Below are positions 1-7,545 of a stretch of 25,329 bases of DNA, piece by piece. The notes under the pieces are model-generated. The model had not been told where the DNA came from and made no database searches. It was given only the letters and a program-made list of their open reading frames with translations. Position 1 is the first letter of the stretch; every line of letters starts with the position of its first letter. Position numbers and translations under genes: made by a program. The stretch covers positions 1-25,329 of the forward strand of contig BBDR01000028.1 of the NCBI GenBank assembly GCA_001312405.1. Direction: 5' to 3'. Source of the DNA: Clostridium sp. NkU-1 (GTDB lineage Bacteria; Bacillota_A; Clostridia; Lachnospirales; Lachnospiraceae).

Positions 1-96
1 GTATATGAGCCTATAGCTTATAGGTGATTTATTCCCAAATAATCCCCTTTGACTTCCAGAATGTTTGTTCGTATGCTTATGTCAGGAGGTGGTAAC

Positions 97-277
97 ATGC
101 AGAGAACATGCATTCTTGCCCCAGACATAAACAAATGCCCTCACTACAAAGCAGATACTGGGAGCTGTGTTACCAATAATAATGTATGCGGATTTTTTAT
201 GGTATTGGAAAGGAAAGAGAAAAAAAGCGGAATACAAAAGAGAACCTAGATGGTACGAACAGTATTATAATAGGTAA
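97..277 (+). CDS. Cysteine-rich microprotein (frame corrected)
   Basis: I do not recognise this protein. The start ATG at 97 follows a strong AGGAGG about 8 nt upstream, better than the upstream in-frame starts at 49 or later. As printed, the frame ends at 249 after 50 residues. Reading one A fewer in the A7 run at about 220-226 continues to a TAA at 275-277 and gives 59 residues ending in PRWYEQYYNR. Four cysteines (5, 14, 24, 31) could bind a metal; the C-terminal half is basic. It is the only well-supported plus-strand gene near the lysis end and is opposite to the whole phage late operon, so it may belong to another transcription unit. A strong hairpin follows the stop by 8 nt. The function is unknown. 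Confidence 0.55.
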
Positions 278-284
278 GAATCAT

Positions 285-312
285 GGCGGGTCCGGAATAC
301 CGGATACCCGCC
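285..312 (+). terminator. GC-rich hairpin after microprotein gene
   Basis: Arms GGCGGGT (285-291) and ACCCGCC (306-312) pair, with an inner CCGG/CCGG helix, a two-base bulge and an AATA loop. The position just after the stop at 277 suggests a 3' end. No clean T-run follows, so it may be a weak terminator or an RNA 3'-stability hairpin. Confidence 0.4.
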
Positions 313-408
313 GCAGTAGTTTATAAAATCCAACATGGATTTCGTTGTTACTCTAGGAAATTATAAAAACAGATTCTTATCAGTAAAGAATATTATTTTT
401 TTTATAAA

Positions 409-440
409 CAAAAAAAAGCCTCTTAACGAGACTTTTTCTA
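409..440 (-). terminator. Intrinsic terminator downstream of mazF-like gene
   Basis: Read on the minus strand, AAAAAGTCTC and GAGGCTTTTT pair around a GTTAA loop, with a G-U pair that exists only in minus-strand RNA. A run of T follows. It lies about 105 nt beyond the stop of the minus-strand MazF-like gene, as a factor-independent terminator would. The A-rich left arm could also give weak termination in the plus direction. Confidence 0.65.
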
Positions 441-456
441 TTTCTGCTCGCAAGGA

Positions 457-492
457 GCATTGTCTTTTATTCTGCCGGTAAACGGCTTTGTT
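457..492. repeat. 36-nt direct repeat, left copy
   Basis: Positions 457-492 match 1410-1445 in the same orientation at 33 of 36 bases. The last 25 bases (468-492) are identical, including the core CTGCCGGTAAACGGC. The core itself forms a short GCCG/CGGC hairpin followed by TTTGTT. The two copies bracket the MazF-like gene. Confidence 0.85.
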
Positions 493-545
493 GTTTAATG
501 TAACATAATAGTACATTATTAATTAATGATTGTCAAGCCCTTATA

Positions 546-1334
546 CTAATCTTTAATTAGATTTGTATAATATTTTCCTATCCTACTATCTATTGAATCT
601 AATTTATCGTTTGATAACTTTATATTACTTAAAACGTCATTATTAGTCTTTGGATTGTATATTCTTATTTTACTAACCGTCGTTAATTGATTTGTTAAAG
701 CAATACTGCCTTTCTTCATCTTCTGAACTTCCAACCGCATTTCTCCCAACAATTTTATGCATTTTTTTACTTCTTCAATTTTAGTACCCAGTTCTCTAAT
801 CTGTTTAGAAGAACTTTCCAGACTTACTGTAGTCTCAACTTTAATCAAACTTTCTAACGCACCTTGTAATTCCTGTAAATCTTCACTTAGTTGCTTATTG
901 TACAAACTTATTTTAGAAGACAAATTGGTAAATAACTCATTACCTAAATACACCTCTGTATTATGTAGTTTTTCAATATCCGTCCATGGTTTCACCGAGG
1001 TTAGTGGTACTACTGTTAATACGGGTGAATAGATAGAATTCTCCCTATCCGTTACTACGCAGTAGTGCAAGCCACCTTCTTCACTTCCTATATTATACCC
1101 GAGATGCACCTTAATTACTTCGCCTCGCTTGTACCTTCTCATTTTATCAGGCTTAAAATCCTGTTCAAAATCTAAAAAGGTTATATAATCTTCTAACCAA
1201 TAGCTAAATTTATCTGCTTTATTTTGGATTTTGGAATTATTTGAAGCAATTAAATTATTCATATAATTCTGAACTTTTAATATAGCTTCGTCTCTGTGTT
1301 TTTCCAGTTCTTCTTTTGTTTTTATTTTACTCAT
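546..1334 (-). CDS. MazF/PemK-family toxin with coiled-coil insertion
   Basis: The MazF/PemK ribonuclease fold is recognisable in two blocks. Residues 68-115 carry RYKRGEVIKVHLG, SEEGGLHYCVVTDR and VVPLTS. Residues 207-255 carry KKGSIALTNQLTTVSKIRI and the closing helix. Between them lies an extra segment of about 90 residues, largely coiled coil (138-206), and the first 65 residues are an added helical region, so at 262 residues it is more than twice a minimal MazF. The threonine of PLTS (T112) fits the catalytic Thr of the family. The position of the usual catalytic Arg (GGVRP in MazF) is His90. No antitoxin gene is adjacent. The gene is AT-rich against the structural genes and has its own promoter candidate and terminator, so it looks like cargo. 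The RNA-cleaving role is inferred from family only. The start ATG follows AGGGGGAAAC. Confidence 0.75.
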   Translation of the reverse strand: MSKIKTKEELEKHRDEAILKVQNYMNNLIASNNSKIQNKADKFSYWLEDYITFLDFEQDFKPDKMRRYKRGEVIKVHLGYNIGSEEGGLHYCVVTDRENSIYSPVLTVVPLTSVKPWTDIEKLHNTEVYLGNELFTNLSSKISLYNKQLSEDLQELQGALESLIKVETTVSLESSSKQIRELGTKIEEVKKCIKLLGEMRLEVQKMKKGSIALTNQLTTVSKIRIYNPKTNNDVLSNIKLSNDKLDSIDSRIGKYYTNLIKD

Positions 1335-1364
1335 GTTTCCCCCTAATTATTTTTTTGTTTCATT

Positions 1365-1389
1365 CCCCTCACTCAAACTGAGTGAGGGG
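1365..1389. repeat. Perfect 11-bp inverted repeat in mazF leader
   Basis: CCCCTCACTCA (1365-1375) and TGAGTGAGGGG (1379-1389) pair perfectly around AAC. It lies 31 nt upstream of the MazF-like start and inside its expected transcript. No T-run follows on either strand, so it is not a standard terminator. An operator or leader hairpin is more likely. Confidence 0.7.
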
Positions 1390-1458
1390 ACAATATATGC
1401 TTGTAGAAAGCTTTGACTTCTATTCTGCCGGTAAACGGCTTTGTTCTGCATATATTGT
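1390..1458. repeat. 11-bp inverted repeat around right direct-repeat copy
   Basis: ACAATATATGC (1390-1400) and GCATATATTGT (1448-1458) are exact reverse complements, 47 nt apart, and enclose the right copy of the 36-nt direct repeat. The left copy of the direct repeat lacks them. Confidence 0.6.
1410..1445. repeat. 36-nt direct repeat, right copy
   Basis: This is the second copy of the repeat at 457-492, 953 bp away in the same orientation; bases 1421-1445 are identical to 468-492. It sits in the leader region of the MazF-like gene. Confidence 0.85.
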
Positions 1459-1507
1459 TTATATACTATGCCAAACAAAGCAAATATATGATTACCAGAT
1501 AATACTA

Positions 1508-1536
1508 ATAGTAATAGTCAATAATCTTTTTGTCAA
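1508..1536 (-). promoter_or_regulatory. Sigma-A-type promoter candidate for mazF-like gene
   Basis: On the minus strand TTGACA (1531-1536) is a perfect -35 box. TACTAT (1508-1513) is a 4/6 match to the -10 box at 17-nt spacing. The start codon is about 175 nt downstream, leaving a leader that contains the direct repeat and the 11-bp hairpin. The rest of 1459-1635 is AT-rich non-coding sequence in which I see no gene. Confidence 0.45.
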
Positions 1537-1635
1537 TTATAATATAAATTTTCTAATTTATCATTAATTACACGTAAGCAAAATCCATAATCATAGAAAT
1601 TCAAGGATTAGGATTGTGTATAATATAAGACATGA

Positions 1636-2415
1636 TCAACGCTTATAGAACTCTCCTATTCCCTGCACCCCCACCTGATCAGATACATACAAGGCGCATT
1701 CCAACGGATGCCCGGCTCTTGGCTCAAAATAGAAATCTTGGCCATCAATTACCTGCCAGCCAGTGAGCGCGTACCCGTCCGGATTAAAACGGTACTTATG
1801 GCCATTGATGATCTGCCAGCAGGACTTATAGTAAGTAGTCTTGGAATCAGCATACCACCAACCGTTCTTATCATGATTCCATCCTAAAGTATATTCTGCA
1901 GGAGCTTCCAGAGCCGCCTTAAACGCGTCCCAGGTATGCTGGGTGTGATTCCATACATAAGGGTTCGGGCAAATCTTCCCCGTTACATCATGATGGCGTA
2001 TCACCCGGTCCGCAGGTATGTTATATTTCTCCATCAGCTCCTTGGTAAGCTCAATGGCCGCCTGCACCGTAACGTCCTCAAAATACCAGTCCCGGCTTGT
2101 GTCTGCCAAATTTCCACTGCTATTTCTTACACACATTTCAATACCAATACTGTTCTGATTCCTGCATTCCGGGTGGGTATAACCATTTGAGGTGCCGCAA
2201 TGCCACGCAATGTTTTGATCTTCAACAGACTGCCAGACTTCTCCGCTGAATCCAACGTAATAATGGGCGCTGGCACCAATATACTGAGAGGCATAGTATT
2301 TACAGTTTGCCTCTGCTCCTCCTAAGGCCCCCACATAATGGATCACGATGTACTTGATACGATCCGTAGTGCCGGCATTATAATTATAAGGTGTAAGTAA
2401 TTTCTTGATCTGCAT
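1636..2415 (-). CDS. N-acetylmuramoyl-L-alanine amidase endolysin
   Basis: The endolysin cuts the bond between N-acetylmuramate and L-Ala of the peptidoglycan stem. The Amidase_2 (T7-lysozyme/PGRP) fold fills residues 1 to about 160. Zinc ligands fit H26 (IVIHYVG), H141 (RHHD) and C149 (KICPNP); SAHYYVG and IAWHCG are typical inner motifs. A short linker leads to GW/choline-binding-type repeats (GWNHDKNGWWYADS, YYKSCWQIINGHKYRFNPDG, GWQVIDGQDFYFEPRAG) that should anchor it to wall polymers. There is no signal peptide, so release depends on the holin upstream. The start at 2415 is chosen because GGAGG lies 7 nt before it; an upstream in-frame ATG at 2433 lacks a ribosome site. An intrinsic terminator lies immediately upstream. 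The total is 259 residues and the frame is intact. Confidence 0.93.
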   Translation of the reverse strand: MQIKKLLTPYNYNAGTTDRIKYIVIHYVGALGGAEANCKYYASQYIGASAHYYVGFSGEVWQSVEDQNIAWHCGTSNGYTHPECRNQNSIGIEMCVRNSSGNLADTSRDWYFEDVTVQAAIELTKELMEKYNIPADRVIRHHDVTGKICPNPYVWNHTQHTWDAFKAALEAPAEYTLGWNHDKNGWWYADSKTTYYKSCWQIINGHKYRFNPDGYALTGWQVIDGQDFYFEPRAGHPLECALYVSDQVGVQGIGEFYKR

Positions 2416-2433
2416 ATTGATCCTCCAATCCAT

Positions 2434-2461
2434 AAGAAAAGGCCCAGGATTATCCCGGGCC
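2434..2461 (-). terminator. Intrinsic terminator between holin and endolysin
   Basis: In minus-strand RNA GGCCCGGGA and UCCUGGGCC form a 9-bp stem with one G-U pair around a UAA loop, followed by UUUUCUU. It sits between the holin stop (2486) and the endolysin ribosome site, so it could lower endolysin expression relative to upstream late genes. Confidence 0.7.
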
Positions 2462-2466
2462 CAAAA

Positions 2467-2482
2467 GTTGTGATGTTACAAC
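2467..2482. repeat. Near-palindrome GTTGTGATGTTACAAC
   Basis: This 16-mer differs at two positions from the perfect palindrome at 18822-18837 and shares the flanking AAAA, but lies in the opposite orientation to it. Both copies sit in short intergenic gaps next to terminators. Confidence 0.5.
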
Positions 2483-2485
2483 AAG

Positions 2486-2920
2486 TTATTCTGTTACTTC
2501 TGCTTTCTTTTTCAGTACGTCTATGGCTTTCACCAAAATGGACGGAAGCGGCAGGCCCATAAGCCCGGCATTCTCCACGATGGAGATAAGCTCGTTTGCC
2601 ATGAATCCAATAATCACCATGTCCCGTATGTAATTGGTCCCGATGGCCAGATCCAGGCGGTAGGCGATCAAAACAAATAAGAGGGTCATACACTTGCGGC
2701 ACAGTCCTTTAAAGCCGGCTTTTGATTCCAAGGCGCCTGTCTCTGTCTTAGTGCTCCTCTTAAAAATCCCGGCCACTGCAAGGCCGGAAAAGAAATCAAT
2801 GCCCATAAAAAGGACCAGAGTACCGATCCCGGTATCCCAGCCCCCAAATAATGATGCTATAAAGCTGCCCGCAGCTCCTACTATCGTACATAATATATTT
2901 TTCACTCTCATTTTCCTCAC
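2486..2920 (-). CDS. Phage holin (Phage_holin_4_1 family)
   Basis: This small inner-membrane protein should form the lesion that lets the endolysin out. Of 144 residues, several hydrophobic segments are visible: one near the N-terminus (ILCTIVGAAGSFIASLFG), a second containing TLVLFMGIDFFSGLAVAG, a third around CMTLLFVLIAYRLDLAIG and a fourth around YIRDMVIIGFMANELISI. The GIDFFSGLAVAG / ESKAGFKG / NELISIVENAGLMGLPLP pattern is typical of the Phage_holin_4_1 (TcdE/UtxA-like) family. The GTG at 2920 overlaps the XkdX stop; the ATG at 2911 is an alternative start. It lies directly between XkdX and the endolysin, the usual place. Confidence 0.9.
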   Translation of the reverse strand: MRKMRVKNILCTIVGAAGSFIASLFGGWDTGIGTLVLFMGIDFFSGLAVAGIFKRSTKTETGALESKAGFKGLCRKCMTLLFVLIAYRLDLAIGTNYIRDMVIIGFMANELISIVENAGLMGLPLPSILVKAIDVLKKKAEVTE

Positions 2921-3054
2921 TCTTTCTCATATTCTTTCCCGGTGATATCCCGGAACTCGTCCCCTGTGATCCATCGGCCTACGGCGTTATACACCCATTG
3001 TATAGGCCATAATTTTGCTTCGTAAAAGCTTTTTACAATTTCAAACTTACTCAT
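2917..3054 (-). CDS. xkdX: XkdX-family small protein
   Basis: A 45-residue protein starting MSKFEIVKSFYEAKLW and ending ITGDEFRDITGKEYEKE. The pattern of an N-terminal amphipathic helix with FYEAKLW, then a stretch with a Trp/Tyr, then ITxxEFxxITGxxY is characteristic of XkdX. These tiny proteins are encoded between tail-fibre genes and holin in PBSX-like phages; their role is not established. The stop overlaps the holin GTG. The frame is intact. Confidence 0.8.
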   Translation of the reverse strand: MSKFEIVKSFYEAKLWPIQWVYNAVGRWITGDEFRDITGKEYEKE

Positions 3055-3058
3055 GATT

Positions 3059-3517
3059 TTATACCCCCTCTACGTCAATGCCGTTCATCATGGACAGATA
3101 CGCTATCTGGGCATTAAGGCTGACAATCTTTGCTTTCTGTGCCTGTATCTCGTCCTGTATTGTTGGAGTCCTGTACTCAACGATAATAACGGAGTCCTTT
3201 ACTTCCTCATATTTATAAATCGGTTTTTCATCATCATCGACACCTGCCTGTACCTGTTCAATGCCAACCGGAAAAGAAAAGTCAAATGTCGATCGCCCTG
3301 TATATACCAGATTGTCTTGCTTCCATTCTTCTACACCATCTTCATCATATTTAATAACAGTGGAATTTTCCGTAAGATTTTTGTGCATATCCTTAATATT
3401 GTTTGAACCGATGATGATGGCAACCTTTGCAGTGTACCCGGTTAAATCATTTAAGCTGCAACTGCCATTTGCAATGTTATAAGTCGTGTTTCCTATTTTA
3501 ATGCTTTCATGTTTCAT
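3059..3517 (-). CDS. Hypothetical protein downstream of tail fibre
   Basis: I do not recognise a family. The 152-residue protein has a beta-rich N-terminal part (IKIGNTTYNIANGSCSLNDL and on), a region VYTGRSTFDFSFPVGIEQV, then a helical C-terminal tail (IQDEIQAQKAKIVSLNAQIAYLSMMNGI) likely to form a coiled coil. The start at 3517 follows AGGGAGGAATAAACTT. It lies 17 nt after the fibre gene and 5 nt before XkdX, so it is probably a receptor-binding accessory, fibre chaperone or distal baseplate protein. That role is inference from position. Confidence 0.7.
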   Translation of the reverse strand: MKHESIKIGNTTYNIANGSCSLNDLTGYTAKVAIIIGSNNIKDMHKNLTENSTVIKYDEDGVEEWKQDNLVYTGRSTFDFSFPVGIEQVQAGVDDDEKPIYKYEEVKDSVIIVEYRTPTIQDEIQAQKAKIVSLNAQIAYLSMMNGIDVEGV

Positions 3518-3534
3518 AAGTTTATTCCTCCCTT

Positions 3535-5161
3535 TTAATTATTTGTTTTGTAGCTTGCACTAAAACATGGAGATATTGTTCCTGCGTTCATATTGACCGC
3601 GGGAACAAATATAATATATCCCTGCGTGTTCATATAGCAGACCTGTGTTCTTGATGGACAGTCAGTAGTTACAGCAACACTAGAAAGAGAACCTATTGGC
3701 ACTGGAAATCCTGGTATAGTATATTGCGTACCTGCGGTTAAGTTTGTAGTAACTTCAATACGCAGATTCACTTCTATAATCGCGTCACCATATATATTTC
3801 CATGCCTAACATAACCACCAGACCGTGTTCCCCATGTACATGATAAACCAGACTCAATGAGGTTCGATATCTGTGTACCTCGTTCATTAATAAATGTACC
3901 ACTAATATCGTTAGTCTCGTTGCGTGCTAGTCCTGTAGGTTGTGCACCAGTCTTATGTATTGTTGCACCATATGCGGCTGACAAGCCATAATCATTATTA
4001 ACCGATCCTGCCTGATCCCAATTTTCCGATAATACCGTACTATCGACAGTTTGCAAGGCAACATTACGGTTTGAAATTCGACAGCATGAAAATCTACCTC
4101 TTGATTCTCCGATATATATACCAGCCTTAGTTCTAGCAGATACTGTCGATTGACAATACACCATCGTGACTTTATGACAGCCCCAGATAACAATCACCGC
4201 ATCTTCTGCATGAGTGCAGACAAAGCCGTTCACATATACATAAGAACTACAATACTGCACCGATATTGATTTTACATTACAGCCACCATCTAACGTATTC
4301 TTAGACGCACTGTTTATTATTATCTGACCACCAATGAATGATAATATATAAACATGTTCGTCATATGTACCATCCGCAACCTCTATAAATGCTCTATATC
4401 CATGTAAATCTTTTGGAACCATATCAACAGCATATTGAATATTCCGATATGGTTTTTCCTGAGTACCGTCACCAGTTATATCCGAACCGGTTGTTGACAC
4501 ATAGTAGGTCACATCGGATTCCAGAGGTTTTATGTTTTTAAGAAACCTCCGTACTTTTCCTAAAAATCGTTTTATGCTCTCCCCTGCAGATGGAATCGGG
4601 AACTTTGTTTCAGTTTCGATGGGTTCCAGGGTTTCCACCACGGTTTCTGAAATATCGCCGCCGGTAGCCTCCACTCTCTCCAGTACGTCCTGAATCGTAG
4701 CGGTTCCAGAAGGGTGCACCGTGACATTGAGCTCTGCTGCATCCTGGACTACGCTTTGAATATTGTATATATAGGAAGTGGGGGCAACTCCATTATATTG
4801 AGGCATCTCGTCTGGTGTCACTGCAGTTACAATACAAAAAAAGGACCTCTTGGGTCCCGTCCATCGCATATAAACCTATGTTATGTATATAGTAGGTTTT
4901 TTCAATCTCTTCATTACTAAAAAGCGTCCGCGTCTGAATCAAATTGTTACTTAAGATGTTACTTAAGACTTTTGTTTCAGGATAGTCCATGACCTGTTTA
5001 ACACCCTGCAGATCAGTCAGCGCCTTAAAATCCGTGCTATCCGGATACTTATAATCTGAGGTTTTGGCCTTTGTAATATCTAACTGAATCTCTCCGGCCA
5101 CGGCCCTGGCGATCAGATTTTCACCCGCAGCCGTTGTAATTGCTTTGTTATACTGTCCCAT
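3535..5161 (-). CDS. Tail fibre / tailspike with beta-helix domain (frame corrected)
   Basis: The printed frame breaks at the T7 run at about 4836-4842: the first part (from 5161) runs out after LYAMDGTQEVLF, while the continuing frame reads CIVTAVTPDEMPQYNGVAP. One T fewer joins them into 541 residues. Residues 1 to about 160 are a fibre attachment region (MGQYNKAITTAAGENLIARA, typical of collar-type fibres of Firmicutes phages). A flexible segment with KRFLGKVRRFLKNIKP follows. From about residue 215 there is a pectate-lyase-like right-handed beta-helix (TYYVSTTGSDITGDGTQEKP onward, with repeated short strands) that probably binds or cuts a surface glycan. The C-terminal part looks like a small beta-sandwich trimer tip. 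It lies just after XkdU, as expected for the receptor-binding protein. No catalytic residues can be assigned by eye. Confidence 0.8.
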
Positions 5162-5170
5162 TATGCCTCC

Positions 5171-5692
5171 TTAAATTGTTGTTATCTTTGTGCCACTTAC
5201 AGTGGTTCCAATATACAGACCGCCTTTAATATCTTTTGTAGCTTCCTGGCTTGCAATAATCTGGATATGGGCCGGAATGATATCCCACAGAAGATCATAC
5301 AAGAGATTTAAGGCACCATACCGATCGGAAGTAACCTTGATGGTTAGTAAGCAGGTTTTGCTATTGACAGAAAGAATGTAGCCATCGGCCCCGTAAAGCT
5401 CTGCCAAACGGTTCTTAAGGAATCCGATCGTAAAGGGAACAACGGTATTATACCTTTGCAGGATTCGGCTTTTACGGTATTCTAGCGTCTCCCCTTGATA
5501 CGAGATGCCAAACCGTTTTTCATAAAGTAGAATAGTATTTTCATCTGCAGTCTGAATAAAACAGTTGTCCCTTACCGATCGAATGTTTTCCTCTACTGCC
5601 TCCAGCCCCACCTCTTCGGCTTCCAATAGCCTGTTAAATTCCAGAATATTCTTAAACCACTCCGGGAGAAGCATCTTTAAATCAACCGCCAT
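5171..5692 (-). CDS. xkdU: XkdU-like baseplate protein (DUF2313)
   Basis: A 173-residue protein of the DUF2313 / YmfQ-XkdU group, a baseplate component linking the wedge to the tail fibres. Signatures are the N-terminal MLLPEWFKNILEFNRLLEAE, followed by RDNCFIQTADENTILLYEKRFGI (typically xxA.e..L..wE..lGI) and YRKSRILQRYN, then a C-terminal ferredoxin-like strand-helix region. The start overlaps the XkdT stop by 11 nt and the gene is followed by the fibre gene, the standard order T-U-fibre. The frame is intact. Confidence 0.85.
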   Translation of the reverse strand: MAVDLKMLLPEWFKNILEFNRLLEAEEVGLEAVEENIRSVRDNCFIQTADENTILLYEKRFGISYQGETLEYRKSRILQRYNTVVPFTIGFLKNRLAELYGADGYILSVNSKTCLLTIKVTSDRYGALNLLYDLLWDIIPAHIQIIASQEATKDIKGGLYIGTTVSGTKITTI

Positions 5693-6830
5693 TTATCGTC
5701 ACCGTCCCCAATACTGGCACTTGCTGCACAGCAGAAGTCTCTACGCATACCACATCCGATGCGGCTCCATTTATAGTAACGTCAGTTACATTCACAATTT
5801 CAGGAATGGTAAGAATTGCATATATAATCCTGGACACATACACGGTCACGGCATATTCTATTTTTTTGGCTTTTAAGCATGGCACCCCAGGATTGCCGGA
5901 CTGATTCTAGGTATTCTTCTATCTTTTCCTCAATCTGACTTTTATAAGTTACTTCCCCGTTCTGTATACTGGATAGAAATTGAACGGTAAGGGAAATATC
6001 AAGTTTCAATTCTTCACCGGTTCCGATTGTTACCGCTGCCCCGATCGGGGCCAGCCCGTATCCATTGGGGGAGGGTTCCGTTTCATCATCTTCTGGGGGA
6101 CAGATTGCATTTTGTACCCGATCAATGAGAGTACTGCCCGCAGGCTCATAATTACCATCTAAGATACTACATAGCACAGTTCCTCCTCCCTGCCATGCGG
6201 GGTATATCTGCACTGCCCCTACCCCTTCAATGGCAAGAATCGCATTCCGGTATGAAGCAATGTTTCCGCCAAAGGTGGCAACATCAAACGTAGCAAAGTA
6301 CCGTTCTCGCAGGGAAGCGTCCGTTTCTTCTTCCGTTCCTCCAGAAAGCAGCTCTGTAAGCTGAGCTGAGGTGAGCCCCGTCACATAATCAACTGCAACC
6401 AACTGGCCGGAATAATTATTTCCGATCTCTCCCGCAGTTTCACATTCCATCTTGTAGCCGTATCCTACTTCCGCCTGATCAATAAATTCCAGTACCTTAT
6501 ATGTAAGGTATCCGCTTCCGGTAAGAGCAGAAAAACGAGAGCCTACAGGTACTTGAATATTAAAGATGCCTTTTTTTACCGCCCTGGTGGCCGCTTTTCT
6601 TTCAAGGCCCCGTTCCGCAACCAGCATGTTGAGCCAAGCCCCTTGGCAGTCTCAGCGTAAGCATTCTTCTGAACGGAGTCTAAGTCCAGATATAACCCTT
6701 CCAGATACCAGCTTTCAGGACCAAGAGCGGTCTGGATCATGGACCCTTCTCTTTTATCTATTGTATCTGGCACACGGTTTAACTGAGCCGCCAGTATATT
6801 TGCATAAGTCTTGTTGCTAAAATCATTCAA
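5682..6830 (-). CDS. xkdT: Baseplate J-like protein XkdT (frame corrected)
   Basis: This is the wedge protein of the contractile-tail baseplate (Baseplate_J, gpJ/XkdT). The printed sequence has two breaks. One is near 6639-6642, where C4 should be C5, joining AYAETAKG to WLNMLVAERGLERKAATR. The other is the T7 run at about 5862-5868, where one T fewer joins MLKSQ to KIEYAVTVYVSR. The corrected length is 382 residues. Typical features are the N-terminal NRVPDTIDKREGSMI, the hallmark AERGL..K.AT, the central GGTEEETDASLRERYFAT and the C-terminal TINGAASDVV region. It starts with TTG at 6830 behind GGAGGTGGAAAT and overlaps the XkdS stop by 3 nt; no ATG exists in the right place. Confidence 0.88.
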
Positions 6831-7230
6831 ATTTCCACCTCCCCGGGGACAATACCATACACGGTTTTGATATCAAAAGTACATTTCAGCGTCCCCAGCT
6901 CCGTGGTATCAAATACAAAATTACCTACCGATAGGAAACGCTTATCAACAGAAAAAGCCTCTTGAATACGCCTTTTTAACATACTGGCCACGTATTCCGG
7001 AGCTTCCCAATTAATTTCTTTAATTCTCTGCCAAAATTGGAAGTATAAATCTGATTCTGGTACCTTTCAGTATCCAGTATGATTTCCGCGGCCTGTTTCA
7101 TTGCTTCCAGGCCACCGCCTACCCTTTTAATGGTACCGGTACTTTTATCCACCAGATAGGTTTCCGTAGGGTATTCCCTGCTTTCATTTTCGTAAATATC
7201 TGTGCTTGCTGATTCTGGTAATGTTGCCAT
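6827..7230 (-). CDS. xkdS: XkdS-like baseplate protein, DUF2634 (frame corrected)
   Basis: The DUF2634 / gp25-like wedge protein of the PBSX tail module. The first 75 residues (MATLPESASTDIYENESREY, then TYLVDKSTGTIKRVGGGLEA and RYQNQIYTSNFGRELKKLIGK) are clear. The frame then breaks near 7003-7005, where AAG should be AAAG. The corrected frame continues APEYVASMLKRRIQEAFSVD and ends with KTVYGIVPGEVEI, giving 134 residues. The DxxR-like basic helix (LKRRIQEAF) and the closing strand are family features. It lies 8 nt after XkdR. Confidence 0.85.
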
Positions 7231-7238
7231 CGTATCAC

Positions 7239-7532
7239 CTACACTTTCGACATTGCGATATAGTTCTGGCCGGCATTGGCTTTCAATACCAGCACCTTAT
7301 CACCAGGCTTTATGCCTGGATTGATAATAACTGATTCTCCTTGCACCGTTACGGCACGGTACCGTAAACTATCTGTCAGAACCGCCACAGGTTCCGTTAC
7401 AATCAACTGTGTGGCCTGGATTTTTAGTGCCAGAGGAGAAACCGACTCTACGGTAGCATAACCAGTATCCAGTAGGTCCATAGCTTTCACGGTGTCGTTA
7501 ATAATAGACTTAAGTCTTTCAAGCAGTTCCAT
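7239..7532 (-). CDS. xkdR: XkdR-like protein (DUF2577)
   Basis: A 97-residue DUF2577 protein. Its N-terminal helix (LLERLKSIINDTVKAMDL) is followed by an OB-like beta barrel (YATVESVSPLALKIQATQLI, then GESVIINPGIKPGDKVLVLKA and AGQNYIAMSKV). In PBSX-type tails it belongs to the hub/spike region of the baseplate, between XkdQ and XkdS. It starts 13 nt after the XkdQ stop behind a GGAGG site. The frame is intact and the length is normal. Confidence 0.88.
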   Translation of the reverse strand: MELLERLKSIINDTVKAMDLLDTGYATVESVSPLALKIQATQLIVTEPVAVLTDSLRYRAVTVQGESVIINPGIKPGDKVLVLKANAGQNYIAMSKV

Positions 7533-7545
7533 TTGCCCGCTCCTC

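Noticed and set aside
10..24. Small perfect hairpin CCTATA-GCT-TATAGG at the left edge
   Set aside because: A 6-bp AT-rich stem without T-run or nearby gene context; too likely by chance.
1382..1567. Plus-strand 61-codon frame in the AT-rich gap
   Set aside because: No ribosome site, it runs through the direct and inverted repeats, and its end is low-complexity Ile/Asn; chance in AT-rich DNA.
2343..2702. Minus-strand open frame overlapping holin and endolysin
   Set aside because: It lies in another frame across the holin 3' end, the terminator and the endolysin start; the translation is rich in Arg, His and Gly without domain likeness.
3927..4193. Minus-strand 88-codon frame inside the tail fibre gene
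   Set aside because: It overlaps the fibre in another frame with no start signal; the fibre frame explains the region.
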